Origin: Gracilariopsis chorda
Lineage: Eukaryota; Rhodophyta; Florideophyceae; Gracilariales; Gracilariaceae
DNA length: 64,000 nucleotides
Reading direction: 5' to 3'
NCBI GenBank assembly: GCA_003194525.1
Contig: NBIV01000041.1
Location: 186,001 to 250,000 of the forward strand
The translations under genes were made by a program, and so were the position numbers. Below the pieces are notes generated by a model, which worked only from the letters and a program-made list of their open reading frames with translations, had not been told where the DNA came from and searched no databases. Shown here piece after piece: positions 1 to 12,237 of the stretch (the stretch's first letter is position 1; each line of letters opens with the position of its first letter).

Positions 1-2677
1 GCGCAGATCCTGGTTTCGTGCGCAGCGCGCCAACCGCAGGCCCACTTGTGTCAAATTCTGCAAATGCGCACACAAGTGTGCGAAGCAACCAGAGTGGCCG
101 CGCCACGTTGCACAACTGTACCCGCTGTATGAAATTGTCCAATTGGCAAGCGCGCGTGTGCAGATGATCCTCGACGCGCAGCGGCTGAATTTGAGGCGAC
201 GGGCGGTTTGGGGTTCCTGGAGGGCGGACCTGCGTGTGGGCGCTTGTGCGTGCATGCCATAGGAGTGATGCGCTGGTGGCAGTGACGTCCGGCGCGGGCC
301 AACCGTTTGAACGAACGCTGGTCTCGCGTGCGCCTTTTCTCGCGGTGCGACTCTGGCAAGGCCCTTGCGCATTTGCTGCTCGCTGCAGGTGTACGTTGCT
401 CGTGGTTCTCTCCAACAGGACACTGCTTCAGCCTAAATGCGCAAAGCATTTGCCGACATCGAGATGTCCTTCTTCCGCCAAGTCAACTGCGCCGAGGCCT
501 CGTGTTTTGCTTCCAGTCCCGACGCTCCATCTCCAGCATGTTCTGTCCCTGAACAAACCCGCTGTCTAACCCATGAAAGCCCCCTCAAAACAGCCCATCT
601 TGAGCTTAGAAAAGCACGTTTCCACACCCACAACACCCCACATAACAGCCCGTCACCAGTATTCCCTGCACTTTTGACCACTCCCTCAGCATCTGAATAT
701 CTGCGCCACCTCACCTTGGTAATACGTCCCTTCCACCGCTTGATATCTCTTGTGAGATGCTGTATAACCCCCCGTTCTCCCAAACCTAACTGCGCTACCT
801 CCCCCGTTAAGCACTTATGTGATCTTCTGCTAACCTTGGTAGCCTTCTAACTCCTACTGCAAATACCTTGGTTTCACAATTGCCATGCAGTGCTGCTGCG
901 TCTGTGTTCACACCTGAACGAACCGAGAGCACCTGCACAACTAGTGTCTACTCATCACCGCCTGATCAACAGCTCTCTTTGCAACGCGCGGACAAGCCGA
1001 TCCGTCCACAAAATTCATTCCCAACCTCACGTTTCAACACGTCTGCAACGTCATACCGAACCCAAATATCTAACTACAACCAGCCTCTGTGCTGCAGCTC
1101 GCGAGATTCTTCTTCTTCCCCAGCCCCGCGACACCACTTTTAACACAGAAGAGAAGTTATCCACCTAGGGCTACTCTGCCTTTGCCCTAGTGCGTTGTCT
1201 TCCAATTGGTGGCAATCTGCTTCGATACCATTCTTGGCTCTTGCGTCACCAGTTTTTGCGTTCGTGGCTTGATTTTAACTATCGCTTGAATTCATCCCTT
1301 CCGATTAACACTACTCTTTGTACTGTACTATTGCCCACTGTTAGTTTCGATGCGAGAACCATCTAGAAATACTCTTTCCTTCCTTTCGATACAATCGAAA
1401 ACTTGAGACAACCCTCACCAACCCAAATAGTCGAGTCTTACAGAGCAAGTCTATCGTGAGTTCGTAGTGCTTGGCTACTGGTTGCGATGCAGATACATTA
1501 TCATAGAAGGATATGTCCCACTTCACACTTGTCCCCGATCTTCTGCAACACAACTGTGTTTTCAGCAAACAGCTAATAGAGTATGTTCCCACCGCAAGAA
1601 ATGCTTTATAAGTTTCGGTTTCGTGCAGATGAGCCTTCCTTGAAACATGTGAACCAACCTTGGAATCACAGCCCAATAATCAAGTCACTCATACGCGTTA
1701 ACCCTACCAGAGCTTATATTTGGAGAACACGCCATCTGTTCCACAAGTGGTCACAGTTTTCCTTTTGGCTGTTCGTAAATTCCATTTCTTGATTGCTGCT
1801 GTCCGTAATACGGACTGTGTAGTTAAAGTATGACTACAGCTTTGTTCCACGACAAGGAATCGTCCTCTTTCTCTCTAACATGTCACGATGTCGATGACTG
1901 CATATAGTGGCGACCAAGACGTGGCGCAGATGGCCCCACTAAATTCAAATCATCTAGTCAAGTTATCTTGATGCCATGAAGAGGTTTCCTATTTAACATC
2001 AAACAAAGTTTTATGGAATAAGGCGCTGGTCTTGTATCTTTGATACTTCTCATCGATTTGAATCTCCATCTCTCGCAGCTGGACGAGGTTAAGAAGTATC
2101 GCCGTTCTTGGAATGAAATAAGCATCTTATGCATACCATTGTGCATGAATAGAGCCCATGGCAACAGTCAGGCACTACGTAGCTTCATATCTTCATCAAA
2201 CGAAGCTTCTCCAGTCCCCTTCAGAGAATTGTAACTACACGAAGGTTATCATAAAATTATCTAGAACCCGGTTCTACATGTCTATAGGGGGCGGATGAGT
2301 TACAGAATGGGTTCAACTGATATTGCAACTGGAGGCCATCATGGCATGATGCTGTGAATCTGAAACTGAGATTTGGAAGCCGGAGATCTCTCTAAAATAA
2401 ATGGCGAAACAAGATCGCGGAACCCTGCTTAAAACACGTGGCGAAGTGTACAAAGGTATTAGCGTTCTTACTACAAATACAACTTCGCTGCCACACATCG
2501 CAACGAGGGACAGAACGATTCTCCTCGTCATTCTGAAGTGGCGACACCCGGGTCCGCTCTTCATTTGCGAAACCACATCACTGTTTGATCACATCCCTGA
2601 AAGTTGACGTAGTGGAAGCAGTTTCTGGTTGTCAACAAACTTATGCCGTGCTTGCGTCTGCTCTGAAATCGGCTTTA
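1..2677. other. No supportable gene
   Basis: I find no convincing coding region here. Open frames are short, overlap on both strands and lack recognisable motifs. The first 450 bases are GC-rich; 450-1150 is pyrimidine-rich on the plus strand; the rest is unremarkable. The last part is the upstream region of the PPR gene. Confidence 0.5.
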
Positions 2678-4254
2678 ATGGAACCGAGGAGTCCCGCTTT
2701 CCTGAGCCCTACTTTTGCACCTCACTGGGCTGGGGCACGTCCGCGACTAGTCGCGAAACAATGCAACCTGAGAAGAAAACGCCCGCATTTCCAAACTTCG
2801 TCGCGCCCGTCTGCCACGGCAGCGAACTACGGACGCACATCCACTCACGTCCGAGAAGATCCACCAGACTCAAATAGACTTGCAGCCTCCGAGAGACGTT
2901 GGCGCAGTCAGAACGCTTTTCTTGTCAGTGAAGCGGAGAAGCACGGGGTCAATGCAGCAATTGAAATCCTATGGCGAATGACAAAAGACGGTGAAGCGGT
3001 TACGCAAAACTATAATCAAGTTGTGAGTTTGCTTGCGAGTGAAGATCGACTTAATGAAGGGCTGGCCCTCGCTGATGAAGCTGGAAAGCGTGGCATCGCC
3101 AACATCATAACTTTTAGGCCACTCATGAAGCACTGCTGCGCAAAAGGTGATGGCAAGGCAGCAAAGCGCGTGTGGAACACTATGGCACGCCACGGGGTCG
3201 ATGGTGATATGTTCCTCTATGCTGAACTGATGGGTGCCTTAGTAAGGTCACAGGACTTGATGTCAGCGCATAAAGTCTTGAATTCACTGCTCGACTCAGG
3301 CCGCCGACCCCATATTGTGTTGTACAACACCCTGATGAAAGGATACGCGAGGAAAGCAGATATCAAGCGCGGCTTTGATGTCTTCAGAATGATCGAAAAC
3401 TCCAGTGTAAAGCCTGACGAAACGGTAAGTTGGAATGTGACTTCACAGTCGTCACCAGTATGAATGTCGATCTAAGTCAATAACCTGGCTGACTTTTTTA
3501 ACCTTCTTTGCTTTCACAGACTTTCAACACTTTGTTAAACATATGCGTACGAGGAAAAGACTTGAAGGCAGTGCAAAAATCTATGGCTCTAATGCACAAA
3601 TACCAAGTGAAACCAGGCGCTCCGACTTTTAACACGCTCCTCAAAATGTACGCACGGGTGGGAAGATTCGAAGATGCTATGTCAATATATAAAGAGATGC
3701 AACAAACCGTTCAACCGTCTATTGTAACTTATAATACGTTGATAGACGGTTGCGCTCATCGGGGTGATATGGATCGGGCCGGGAAGTTTTTTGACGAGAT
3801 GGTGGAGAGGGGTTTCACTCCAGATATCTGTACGATGACTTCGCTCCTGAAAGGCTTTGGGCGTTCCAGAGACCCAGAAAAGGCAGTAGATCTATTTGAA
3901 GCGATGAAAGAGGGAGGCTTCACGATTGAAGATCGGACAAGATACGCCGTGATTAACGCTTGTCTACGAGGGAAGGATAGAGAGAATGCAAGGAAATATA
4001 TTGCAGAAATGGAGGATAATGGCTTACCAGTTCGAACTCGAACATGGGTATGGTTACTTGAGTGCGATATTTGGGCTGATGATGAGCAGAATGCTGTGGA
4101 GACGCTACGAGGCTTGTACAAGTCAGGAGGAATTTTAGCCACTTCGGCAAAAGCTGCTTTGCTGAGGGAGGTACGAGAACGAGGAGGACTTTTAAGATTA
4201 CAAAGAGAATTGAAAGCAGCAAAGACATCAGACAATCATGAACGCGAGGAATGA
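2678..4254 (+). CDS. Pentatricopeptide repeat (PPR) protein, one intron
   Basis: Two exons, 2678-3424 and 3520-4254, encode about 493 residues. The 95-bp intron starts GTAAGT and ends CACAG after a pyrimidine tract; splicing is phase 0 and restores a PPR motif that would otherwise be cut (KPDET joined to TFNTLL). The first ~60 residues are rich in R, S, P and A and resemble an organelle transit peptide. Then come about eight P-type 35-residue helix pairs with typical cores such as VTYNTLIDGC and PTFNTLLKMY. PPR proteins bind organellar RNA and act in its processing, stability or translation; the RNA target cannot be read from this sequence. An in-frame ATG at 2585 would add 31 residues, but the 2678 start gives a better targeting peptide. 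Plastid versus mitochondrion is unresolved. Confidence 0.88.
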
Positions 4255-6608
4255 ACGCTTAGGTTGAATGTCAATCCGGTTATGAGTTCTGATCATGACG
4301 CGAAATACTTCACCAGTTCAGTCAGAACCAACGCTATGAACTATGTCTGCCTTCGATTTTTTTTTGCTTTATGGGTTAGCCTTCCTTTCTGTTTGGAATT
4401 GGCTATTGCATTCTTTTCGTACCCTTAGTACCAACGGTACCGTTGGTAAACCTTTGCTGGTTGAACATGATTAACAGCTTCAAAAGGTGTGTTAAGACCA
4501 GCGAATCAATCAAATCGTGAATGAAAGTTAAGATTTGCGCATGGAAACATTGGTTGACCGACAAGGTTTCGCGTTCTCATTTCATTATGATTCACGGTAA
4601 TGAACCATGGGGACTTGCAGCAACCCTTGAACGGAAAGCCATACATTGTACATATATATGCTGGTCAACTGTGAATTCTATCATTGCCTATTTCTCTTGC
4701 CTGTTATACTTCCGCTCTGGGGCAAGATGCTGGACGGCGGCGTGGTTGGCACTTTTGGCAATCAGTGAAAGCATTCAGCGAAGTTCCTACGGGAAGATGA
4801 TTTTGCGAGAAGTTTCAGAACCTATCTGTGCTGATGGAATGCTCGCGTGGTTAGTGTGAGACATGAGGCATTTGTCTGTTTCGTTGGAACTGCAGAAGAA
4901 TTGTCGTCTAGGTAACGCAAGACTATAGAAACACATCATATCTGAGAAACATATGGAGAAGTGAACGATACCACTCACTTCGCTTAAAACCATGTTAACG
5001 AAGAATAAACCACCGGCAATACGGACTACTCGTTTGTGTACCGTAAGCGGTGATCAATGACTGGTATGGGTTTGCCTGTGCTCTTCATCTGTACTCCCTA
5101 CATGAGATAGAGTATTACGACCCCTATACCCCGGTACTGGAGTACTGGATGTCTATGGGGTGTGTACATAGGTACACCGTCGACTGCTGAAGAGCGAATA
5201 ATGACTGCCCAATGTTTTACATTGACATATATAAGCTGCAGGATTTTGCATTGCCTCGAAGTACTCTGAGACCGTGTGTGCCTCCGACGCTTATCCTGCC
5301 AGTCGTTTCCGCGGCATCCGTAGTTGAGATACATCTAAAATGCAAGAAGCGGTCTGCGTCGCAAACAGTATCAAAAGTTAGTCCTTACAATGCTCTCGAC
5401 TTTGGAATACTGTTACTGCAATTTAAGCACAGCTGTTGATGATCATCGGAGTAGGCATGGGTTTTTGAAACCATCCAGGTCACTGCTATGACTGCCGATT
5501 TTCTGGTTGAACGCAGGCTGCAATGAATCTGAGCTCGTTCACAATCACAGCTGCTGCTTCTTCTACTAGGTGGAACACGGCTGCTTGATCTGCTGGGATC
5601 CAGTTCAAGCCACTGTGATTTCTAGACACACAACTAGTGACAACGTCACTAGCATCGCTTGTATGGACCTCGTCTGAGAACTCTAAGAGCACAACGCTCT
5701 TTTCACATTCGCGTAAGCAGCCATCAACATGTATAGATCTTACTCTCCTCTACGACTGGCGCGATAACAAAAGCGGTGAGTCGCTTTCAATCAAGTATTG
5801 CACGTCTGGAACGATGTCTACCGGTTCAAATGCGGATGGGAAATCGGCGCGAGAGTAAAGACAACCGAGAAGCACCCGAAGATCTCCATGTTTTTTGAGC
5901 AGAACCTTCTTGCTCCTGAAACATACGACCACCAACGCCTGAAGCTCCTGAAAATCGTTCTCGACGCATGTAAACCACTACCATTTGCTCCTGTCCAGTC
6001 AATCAATCTCTGCAAAGCCGTTCACCATATTGCGCAGTCCGTCATTGTGCGTGCAAAAGCGGGGGGGTGTAGGGGTTGAGGAGAATTTACGTGCAGCATC
6101 TACAGCTTGTGCTGAAGGCTCTTACTCTTAGCTCACACTGGCGCCCATTTCTGTTCTCTTTTTGCCATATGATTCCAGTTTGCCACCGATAGATCCCAAA
6201 CCGCAGGTCTGTTCCCTTGGTCCTCGAGGCGAGTCAAGGGGAACCGGCAAGGAGCAAATGCACCTGGCCCTTTTAAGCCCTGAAAGCAGTTCTGTTTACG
6301 TCGTCAACCTTTAACGTTACTCGCTCACATTGAAAAACATTGTGGATCCAGGGGAAGGACCGCTAGCTCCAATACGAGAAATCGGCTTCGAGCATCCATT
6401 CTCTACTACACGTAGTAGTAGTCATTGAAAGCGCAGTGTCTCGGCTTTTAAATATACATACCCTTGGTACAAAAGTTTCAGGAAAAAATTGAGACAGCCC
6501 GCCGAGGAACACAACAATTTGGATCTATGTTGGTTCTTCCGTATCTATGTGGTTTTGTTTGACAAAGACAAAGAGTCGCACTCTTGTGAAAGAGGTTTTG
6601 CGCAAGTC
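4255..6608. other. Intergenic, possible unrecognised minus-strand exons
   Basis: No gene is supported. A perfect 20-bp palindrome lies at 4429-4448. Minus-strand open stretches at 5486-5692 and 5750-5935 have protein-like composition and could be exons of an unrecognised gene, but I could not join them with convincing splice sites. The 3' end is the promoter side of the WDR3 gene. Confidence 0.4.
4429..4448. repeat. 20-bp perfect palindrome
   Basis: TACCAACGGTACCGTTGGTA is identical to its reverse complement. It lies about 175 bp downstream of the PPR stop codon. Confidence 0.95.
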
Positions 6609-9600
6609 ATGGTGAAAGCATATTTGAAGTACGAACAAGTTGCTTCCTTCGGTGTTGTTGCTAGTGGAACCACAGCTTGCCTTCCGATCAAGTCACCATC
6701 TAATTTGCCTCTTGTTGTATGTGCAGCCGGCGACATTGTGCTTGTCTGGAATTTGCGCACAGGCGAGTCAATAGCACGTCTGGGTAATTTGATGACTAGA
6801 AAAGCGGGTCCGATTAACGCTATAGCTGTCTCGGCAGGTGGCGAAACAATCGCTAGCGGATATGCGGATGGCTCCATTCGCCTGTGGGAATTCAGCGGTT
6901 ACGACGAAGACATGAAGGCTGCGTTTGATGAAAATGAACCAGAACCTCTTGTCACTTTCAATGGACACCGCTCTGGGGTTTCCTGCCTTGCCTTCGAGAA
7001 GATCTCTCTTGGGAAAAACAGTAAGGGAGACATCAGAATACGTCCTTCCAGTCTGGTTAGTGGATCTAATGATGGAGATATTATCATGTGGAACATTACT
7101 GAAGGTAAGGGGGTATTCAGATTTCCTGCACACAACGACGCGCTCACACGCGTTCTCTACTTCAAGCGTGAGTCATCATCTTTCATTGTTTCCTCCTCAA
7201 AGGATGGAATAATAAAGGTGTACGATGTTGAGACACAGCACTGCGTTCAGACGATTGTTGGGCATCGTGCGGAAGTTTGGGCTATGGAGCTGGACCCCAC
7301 GAATTCACTGCTTGTAACGGGAAGCGCAGATGCTGAAATCAGGGGATACCTGCTGCGAAACGTCACTGATGAATTTGACCCAGCCAAGGCAACCGGCGGA
7401 GATTTGGACAGTTTTGAACACGAAACAGTTTTTAGAGCAATAGGATCCGTACAAAGGTATATAGCGGCTGAGCGCGTTACTTCGCTCCATTTCACAGAGT
7501 GTGATGGCGAAACGTACATGCTCGTCGGCTCCGCTGACAAGAACGCAGAGGTTTTCAGTGTTCGTGAAGCGAAAAAGGCAGAGGCTCATCGTAAAAGACG
7601 TGAAAAGAGAAAAATCGAAGCAAATCAGAAAGAGATAAGGGCAACATCTGAAGAAAAAGGTTGGGATGAATCTCTCCTAGAGGAGAAGCTAAGAACCTTT
7701 AGAGAGACTATGTCCCTTCAATTGGACATGTCCGACTTTGTATTTAGTGTCAGGCAGATACGAATGTCAAAGAGACTGCGCTCAATATGTTTTCTTGATG
7801 GGGCACTGGAAAAGCGGGTTAAATCAAAGAATGAAACCGAACTTCATTTGATTGTTCAACCAAAAGACAACGTAATCGAAGTCCATAAAGCAATCATGAA
7901 TAGCTCAAAGAAAAGGAGAAAGGAGAAGCTTGGGAATGAGGGTGACGACATGCAAACAAGGGGGAATGTGAACGAGATAAAGAAGCTTATCACACTTGAC
8001 TTTCCAGGCCATCGGAGTGACGTACGTTCTTTGTCCCTTGCCCCGGATGACAACACACTGCTTTCAGCCAGCGATGGTTCGCTAAAGCTATGGAATGTGG
8101 GAACCCAGAAGTGCATTAGATCGATGAAATTCGATGGGTATGGGCTCTGTACACAGTTCGTTGGCGCTGAAGGTCGCATTGGTGTAGTTGGGACAAAGAG
8201 CGGTGGGATTCATGTCTATGATTTGGGATCAGGAACACTAATAACAGAAGAACGCAGTGCTCATACGAATGAGATATGGAGCATGTGTCTGAACGACAAA
8301 CTCTACGAAGCGGACCTGCTGGTCACCGGTGGATCAGATAAGAGAGTTTGCATGTGGGGAATAGACGAAGTTCTTACGGACAAAGGAGGAAAGTTGACTC
8401 GAAGGCACGTTTTGGAGATGCCAGACGAAGTTCTCTGCGTGAAAGTGGTATCCCAAAGAGATCGGGCAGTCTTAGTTGTCTCACTGATGGACTCAACGGT
8501 TCGGGCGTTCTTCATGGACACCTTCGAACCTTATTTGAGTTTTTATGGTCACCGTCTTCCGGTGATGTGCCTCGATGTATCTAGTGATGGTCTAATCTTA
8601 GCAACTGGCTCTGCTGACAAGACTGTTAAACTATGGGGTATGGATTTCGGCGATTGTCGACGAAGCCTTCGAGCGCATTCTGAATCCGTATTGTCGTTAG
8701 CATTTCAACCGAACACACACTACTTGTTCACGGGCTCACGGGACGGAACTCTAAAGTATTGGGACGCAGACAAGTTTGAATTTGTTTGCGAAATTGAAGG
8801 TCAGAGGGGAGAGGTCTGGTCCCTCGCAACAAGTGATGACGGCGAGATCATCGCCTCAGCTAGCCATGACAAGCTTTTGAGGGTGTGGAGGCGAACGGAC
8901 GAACCCCTCTTTTTAGAAGAAGAACGGGATCGGCGAATGGATGAAATGTTTGAATCTGCACTGGTAGAAGAAGATCTTAAGGAAGCAGCAAAGAGTAAGA
9001 AAGGAGATATCGGGTTTATGAAGGATATGTCGAAAGGAGAAGCAGCCGCAGCCGGAAAAAGATCACTTGAGACTGTGAAGGGAGGAGAGCGCCTATTAGA
9101 AGCTCTCCAGCTCTGTGCAGAAGAAGAAGAAAGACGTGCAACAGCCTCTGACGAGGCTCAGAATCCGATGATGCTAGGACTTTCTAGTGAAGCTTATATA
9201 CTTCGAACCCTTGAACAGATCAAAACGGCAGAACTGGAGGAGGCTCTACACATTCTCCCTTTAAAAGCTGCTGCGGACTTACTGGATTATTGCAGCAGAC
9301 TTCTAAGTCCGGACTGCAAGTTTGCCAGACTCTCAACAGAGATGTTGATCCGCTCATGTTTGTATCTGATCAAACTTCACCATAGTCAAATAACTGCCGG
9401 TGCCATTAGCAGGAAGCTAATATCTGATCTGCAGGAGCGTACGAAGTCACATACAGACAAGATAAGGAAAAGAATGGGATTCAACAGCGCAGCTTTACAA
9501 TTCTGGCAAACTGAACTTGTAGAAAGAGACGATACCCCCTTCCGTGATGCAGCTGCTAGGGTTCACAACATGAAAAGGAAGAAGTTCAAGTCCAGGCATA

Positions 9601-9617
9601 TGGGGTTCGTGCGATGA
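6609..9617 (+). CDS. WDR3: WDR3/Utp12 (Dip2) small-subunit processome protein
   Basis: About 1002 residues, close to yeast Dip2/Utp12 and human WDR3. The open frame extends 40 codons upstream without an ATG; the ATG at 6609 gives MVKAYLKYEQ, matching the conserved family N-terminus. There are two blocks of WD40 repeats: GHRSGVSCL and GHRAEVWAM type repeats in the first third, then a charged linker rich in K, R and E (about residues 325-450), then GHRSDVRSL, AHTNEIWSM, GHRLPVMCL, AHSESVLSL and GQRGEVWSL repeats. The C-terminal ~110 residues form the helical Utp12 domain, followed by a basic tail. Family members belong to the UTP-B complex, which binds U3 snoRNP and the pre-18S rRNA 5' region in the nucleolus. 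No intron is seen. Confidence 0.93.
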   Translation: MVKAYLKYEQVASFGVVASGTTACLPIKSPSNLPLVVCAAGDIVLVWNLRTGESIARLGNLMTRKAGPINAIAVSAGGETIASGYADGSIRLWEFSGYDEDMKAAFDENEPEPLVTFNGHRSGVSCLAFEKISLGKNSKGDIRIRPSSLVSGSNDGDIIMWNITEGKGVFRFPAHNDALTRVLYFKRESSSFIVSSSKDGIIKVYDVETQHCVQTIVGHRAEVWAMELDPTNSLLVTGSADAEIRGYLLRNVTDEFDPAKATGGDLDSFEHETVFRAIGSVQRYIAAERVTSLHFTECDGETYMLVGSADKNAEVFSVREAKKAEAHRKRREKRKIEANQKEIRATSEEKGWDESLLEEKLRTFRETMSLQLDMSDFVFSVRQIRMSKRLRSICFLDGALEKRVKSKNETELHLIVQPKDNVIEVHKAIMNSSKKRRKEKLGNEGDDMQTRGNVNEIKKLITLDFPGHRSDVRSLSLAPDDNTLLSASDGSLKLWNVGTQKCIRSMKFDGYGLCTQFVGAEGRIGVVGTKSGGIHVYDLGSGTLITEERSAHTNEIWSMCLNDKLYEADLLVTGGSDKRVCMWGIDEVLTDKGGKLTRRHVLEMPDEVLCVKVVSQRDRAVLVVSLMDSTVRAFFMDTFEPYLSFYGHRLPVMCLDVSSDGLILATGSADKTVKLWGMDFGDCRRSLRAHSESVLSLAFQPNTHYLFTGSRDGTLKYWDADKFEFVCEIEGQRGEVWSLATSDDGEIIASASHDKLLRVWRRTDEPLFLEEERDRRMDEMFESALVEEDLKEAAKSKKGDIGFMKDMSKGEAAAAGKRSLETVKGGERLLEALQLCAEEEERRATASDEAQNPMMLGLSSEAYILRTLEQIKTAELEEALHILPLKAAADLLDYCSRLLSPDCKFARLSTEMLIRSCLYLIKLHHSQITAGAISRKLISDLQERTKSHTDKIRKRMGFNSAALQFWQTELVERDDTPFRDAAARVHNMKRKKFKSRHMGFVR

Positions 9618-9786
9618 CTCTACCTAAAATCTGCAACAGTACTTTATAGATACAAGGGGCACAAAGACGAACCCTGCAGTTCAATGCCTTTACAAGTCTC
9701 TCTAGTGATTTTTGTGTTGAGTTGTGCACGAAACTCTGCTGGGACGTGACCTCGAAACGTAGATCATGACTGAGGTCGAGTTCTTG

Positions 9787-10365
9787 TCACATTTTCGGGA
9801 TTTCCTCTCTCATCATCTCTAAACTCTTCTTGGTGTTCTCGATGAGGCTGTTGATTGTCAGACCATACTCTTGTAGTCTAACTGAATACTGTTTGATGAA
9901 CATCTGTGCTGAAAACTCCTCGCTGAGCTTCAACCTTGTTAGAAATATGGCGAACCTGTCAACGACGTCCAGAGCTGATTCGATATATAGTTCTTTGCCT
10001 TGGGGGTCAAATGACTGTTAAAGCAGCAGATGTAAATTGGTTAGATGCTGTCGGCACAAAAACATTACTTCCTTAAGTCATGCTTCGCTTTGATGAAGAC
10101 GTACCTCGTATCTTGTTCCCAGTTTCGCCAGCTCCGCATAGTCACGTTCCAGTGAACCCATTTCCTTCCGCACTATCTCCGACTTCATGAGCTTGCTGTC
10201 CGAGAAGTCCGGGAAGAACGGTCCCATCATAGAAACTCTCGCCCGGCGGCCGCGGCGAAGGGTCGTTTGATGTAGCTTAGCTCTTCGCGTAGCTAAGCTA
10301 GTCGTCGGATGCTGCGACAGCCTCAAAGGAGAAGCTGCTGCAAACGCTACGCATTTCCTCGACAT
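9787..10365 (-). CDS. Plastid DUF1825 family protein, one intron
   Basis: Two exons on the minus strand, 10105-10365 and 9787-10014, encode about 162 residues. The 90-bp intron (10015-10104) begins GTACGT and ends AACAG, phase 0. Exon 1 gives a 45-residue basic, Ala/Ser/Arg-rich presequence followed by MMGPFFPDFSDSKLM. Exon 2 continues with FDPQGKELYIESALDVVDRF, then LSEEFSAQM, and ends at IPKM. The order and spacing of these segments match DUF1825, a small helical family conserved in cyanobacteria and plastid-bearing eukaryotes; its function is unknown to me. The presequence suggests plastid import. The gene is easy to miss because neither exon alone is long. The splice model is inferred from sequence only, but continuity of family homology across the junction supports it strongly. 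Confidence 0.85.
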
Positions 10366-11223
10366 TCCAAACTCCAGATGTGCTTCTCGCTAGTATGGCG
10401 TTCTCTGAATGCTATGCTTGGAAACAAACGCGGGACCACAAGTGCGGACTAAACGCGTCTCAGCTTGTGCGAAACAGAGTTCAAGATGGAGTTGCGCCCC
10501 GAATGCAACTGATAGATTTGAAGACAGGGTTGAAACAAAAGTGCAACAGGTTACAACAAATGTTCAGAACCAATGGTTTGAGGAGACTTCCTGCGTTGCT
10601 TTTGCAACGCGAGATTTTATATATTTTCTTGCATGTGGTCGGAAACTATTGGCATCTGTCCCCAAAATCGAAAATGAGGGTTCAGATTCGCTGTTGTGGA
10701 TGTCATTTTGTCCTGTTTAGCTTCAGTTGTCCGGAATCGCGTCAATTGTGATCGCCAAACGAAAGATACAAATCTGGCCGAAGTCCACCTCTTCCTCTGG
10801 TAGATTTACCGTTGTACAGTGACGACGACTGGTTTTCCTTACTGTCGTGTTGGGGACACTGTAATACCGTGGAAGAGTGGCAGCTGTGCTCTGGTTTCAA
10901 CTACCCTTGGGTATGCTGCATCTTTGTCCTACGGATAGAATTCGTTCCTCGTATCGTTTACTCCGCTGTCCGAGAGCTGCCTCATTGTAAACTGCAACCC
11001 TTCCAGTGGGTGGGGTAAAGTTACCTGATCACCTCACCACTGGTTCACCTTGCTTACATGTTGTGTGCGTTTTCCATACCAACTTCTCCTGGTTGCTGAA
11101 AGTATATGTGCCGTTTAAGGCTTTACCATCAAAGAAGGTTCTTTAGTTTGAAATTAAAGACGGTCGGATGCAATTCCCTTTCCTTGAAACTCTGAAGAAT
11201 GGAAGAACTCAGCCCGATCCATA
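10366..11223. other. Intergenic, no gene seen
   Basis: Open frames on the plus strand (10380-10751, 10812-11018) show no family signal and overlap each other in different frames. This spacer separates the divergent DUF1825 and ankyrin genes and probably holds both promoters. Confidence 0.5.
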
Positions 11224-12237
11224 ATGCAACTTGAAACCCGATTTCTAAAGCTTTGCCGAAGAAGTTCAGCTACAAAGATACGAGAGCTTATCTGTTCAGT
11301 TCCAACTGCATGTACAACAAGAAGTGCAGATGATGCGACTGCTCTCCATTTAGTCGTGGCACATAATCCACAACCTCATGCAGTTGCTGCAGTGCTTATA
11401 GAACACGGTGCTGATGTGAACGCTCGAGGGTACAGAAACCAGAATAAGACGGTACTCCACGAAGCGGCATGGCGAGGTTGTCCAAAGACGGTACGTCTTC
11501 TAGTACAGCATGGAGCTCGCGTGAACGCCATTAAAAGTGGTGATTGGACAGCACTTATGATTGCATGCGCTAGGGGAAACATTAATGTTGTTCAAGAGCT
11601 TCTCCTTGCAGGTGCGAGAGTCGACCTAGTCAATCGCAATGGTGAAACTGCGCTTCACCTCTGTGCCCGAGCTGGGTGTTCCCAGATTGTATCAGCTCTC
11701 GTTGCCCACCACAGTGATGTACGTGCTCGGACAAAGAATGGAAGACAGCCGCTTCATTATGCGGCACGGGCGGGACATGTTGCTGCAGCTGAGGTCCTCA
11801 TATCATCTGGAGCATCACTGAGTGCTAAAGAGGCAAGTGGAATGACACCTGTTGTTGAGGCGTGTGCAATGGGACGTACGAACTTCATTCGACGCATACT
11901 GCAGATTGGTGAGTCTGCTGTGTGGGAAACAGATTGCGGGGGACTGAATGGCTTACATCATGCCGCTTTAGGTGGTCATTCAGAAGTAGTTTGGCAACTC
12001 GCAGTTTTGGAAAACGCTGATATTAACGTGGAGGATGCTCGAGCTCATACCGCTCTTTATTTGGCAGTTTGCAATCGTCACCAAGACACCGCTAATGCTC
12101 TTTTAAGTTTTGGGGCGCATATCACCAGGGACTGTTTGCGAGATAACTCCGAGGATAGTCAAAGATGCGGGAAATGTCATGAGAGCGTAAGAAATTTGAT
12201 GGGTGATGGTCTAACTCGTGTAAGCAGTGAGCGTTAA
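11224..12237 (+). CDS. Ankyrin repeat protein
   Basis: 337 residues, intronless, made almost entirely of ankyrin repeats. At least seven 33-residue units are visible, with cores such as DDATALHLVVAHN, NKTVLHEAAWRG, GDWTALMIACARG, NGETALHLCARAG, NGRQPLHYAARAG and GLNGLHHAALGG. There is no signal peptide, membrane segment or second domain, so it is probably a cytosolic or nuclear protein-binding scaffold. The partner cannot be inferred. The ~40-residue N-terminus contains a leucine/arginine-rich helix and the C-terminus a short polar tail with two cysteines. Ankyrin is a generic fold, so no orthologue is named. Confidence 0.85.
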   Translation: MQLETRFLKLCRRSSATKIRELICSVPTACTTRSADDATALHLVVAHNPQPHAVAAVLIEHGADVNARGYRNQNKTVLHEAAWRGCPKTVRLLVQHGARVNAIKSGDWTALMIACARGNINVVQELLLAGARVDLVNRNGETALHLCARAGCSQIVSALVAHHSDVRARTKNGRQPLHYAARAGHVAAAEVLISSGASLSAKEASGMTPVVEACAMGRTNFIRRILQIGESAVWETDCGGLNGLHHAALGGHSEVVWQLAVLENADINVEDARAHTALYLAVCNRHQDTANALLSFGAHITRDCLRDNSEDSQRCGKCHESVRNLMGDGLTRVSSER

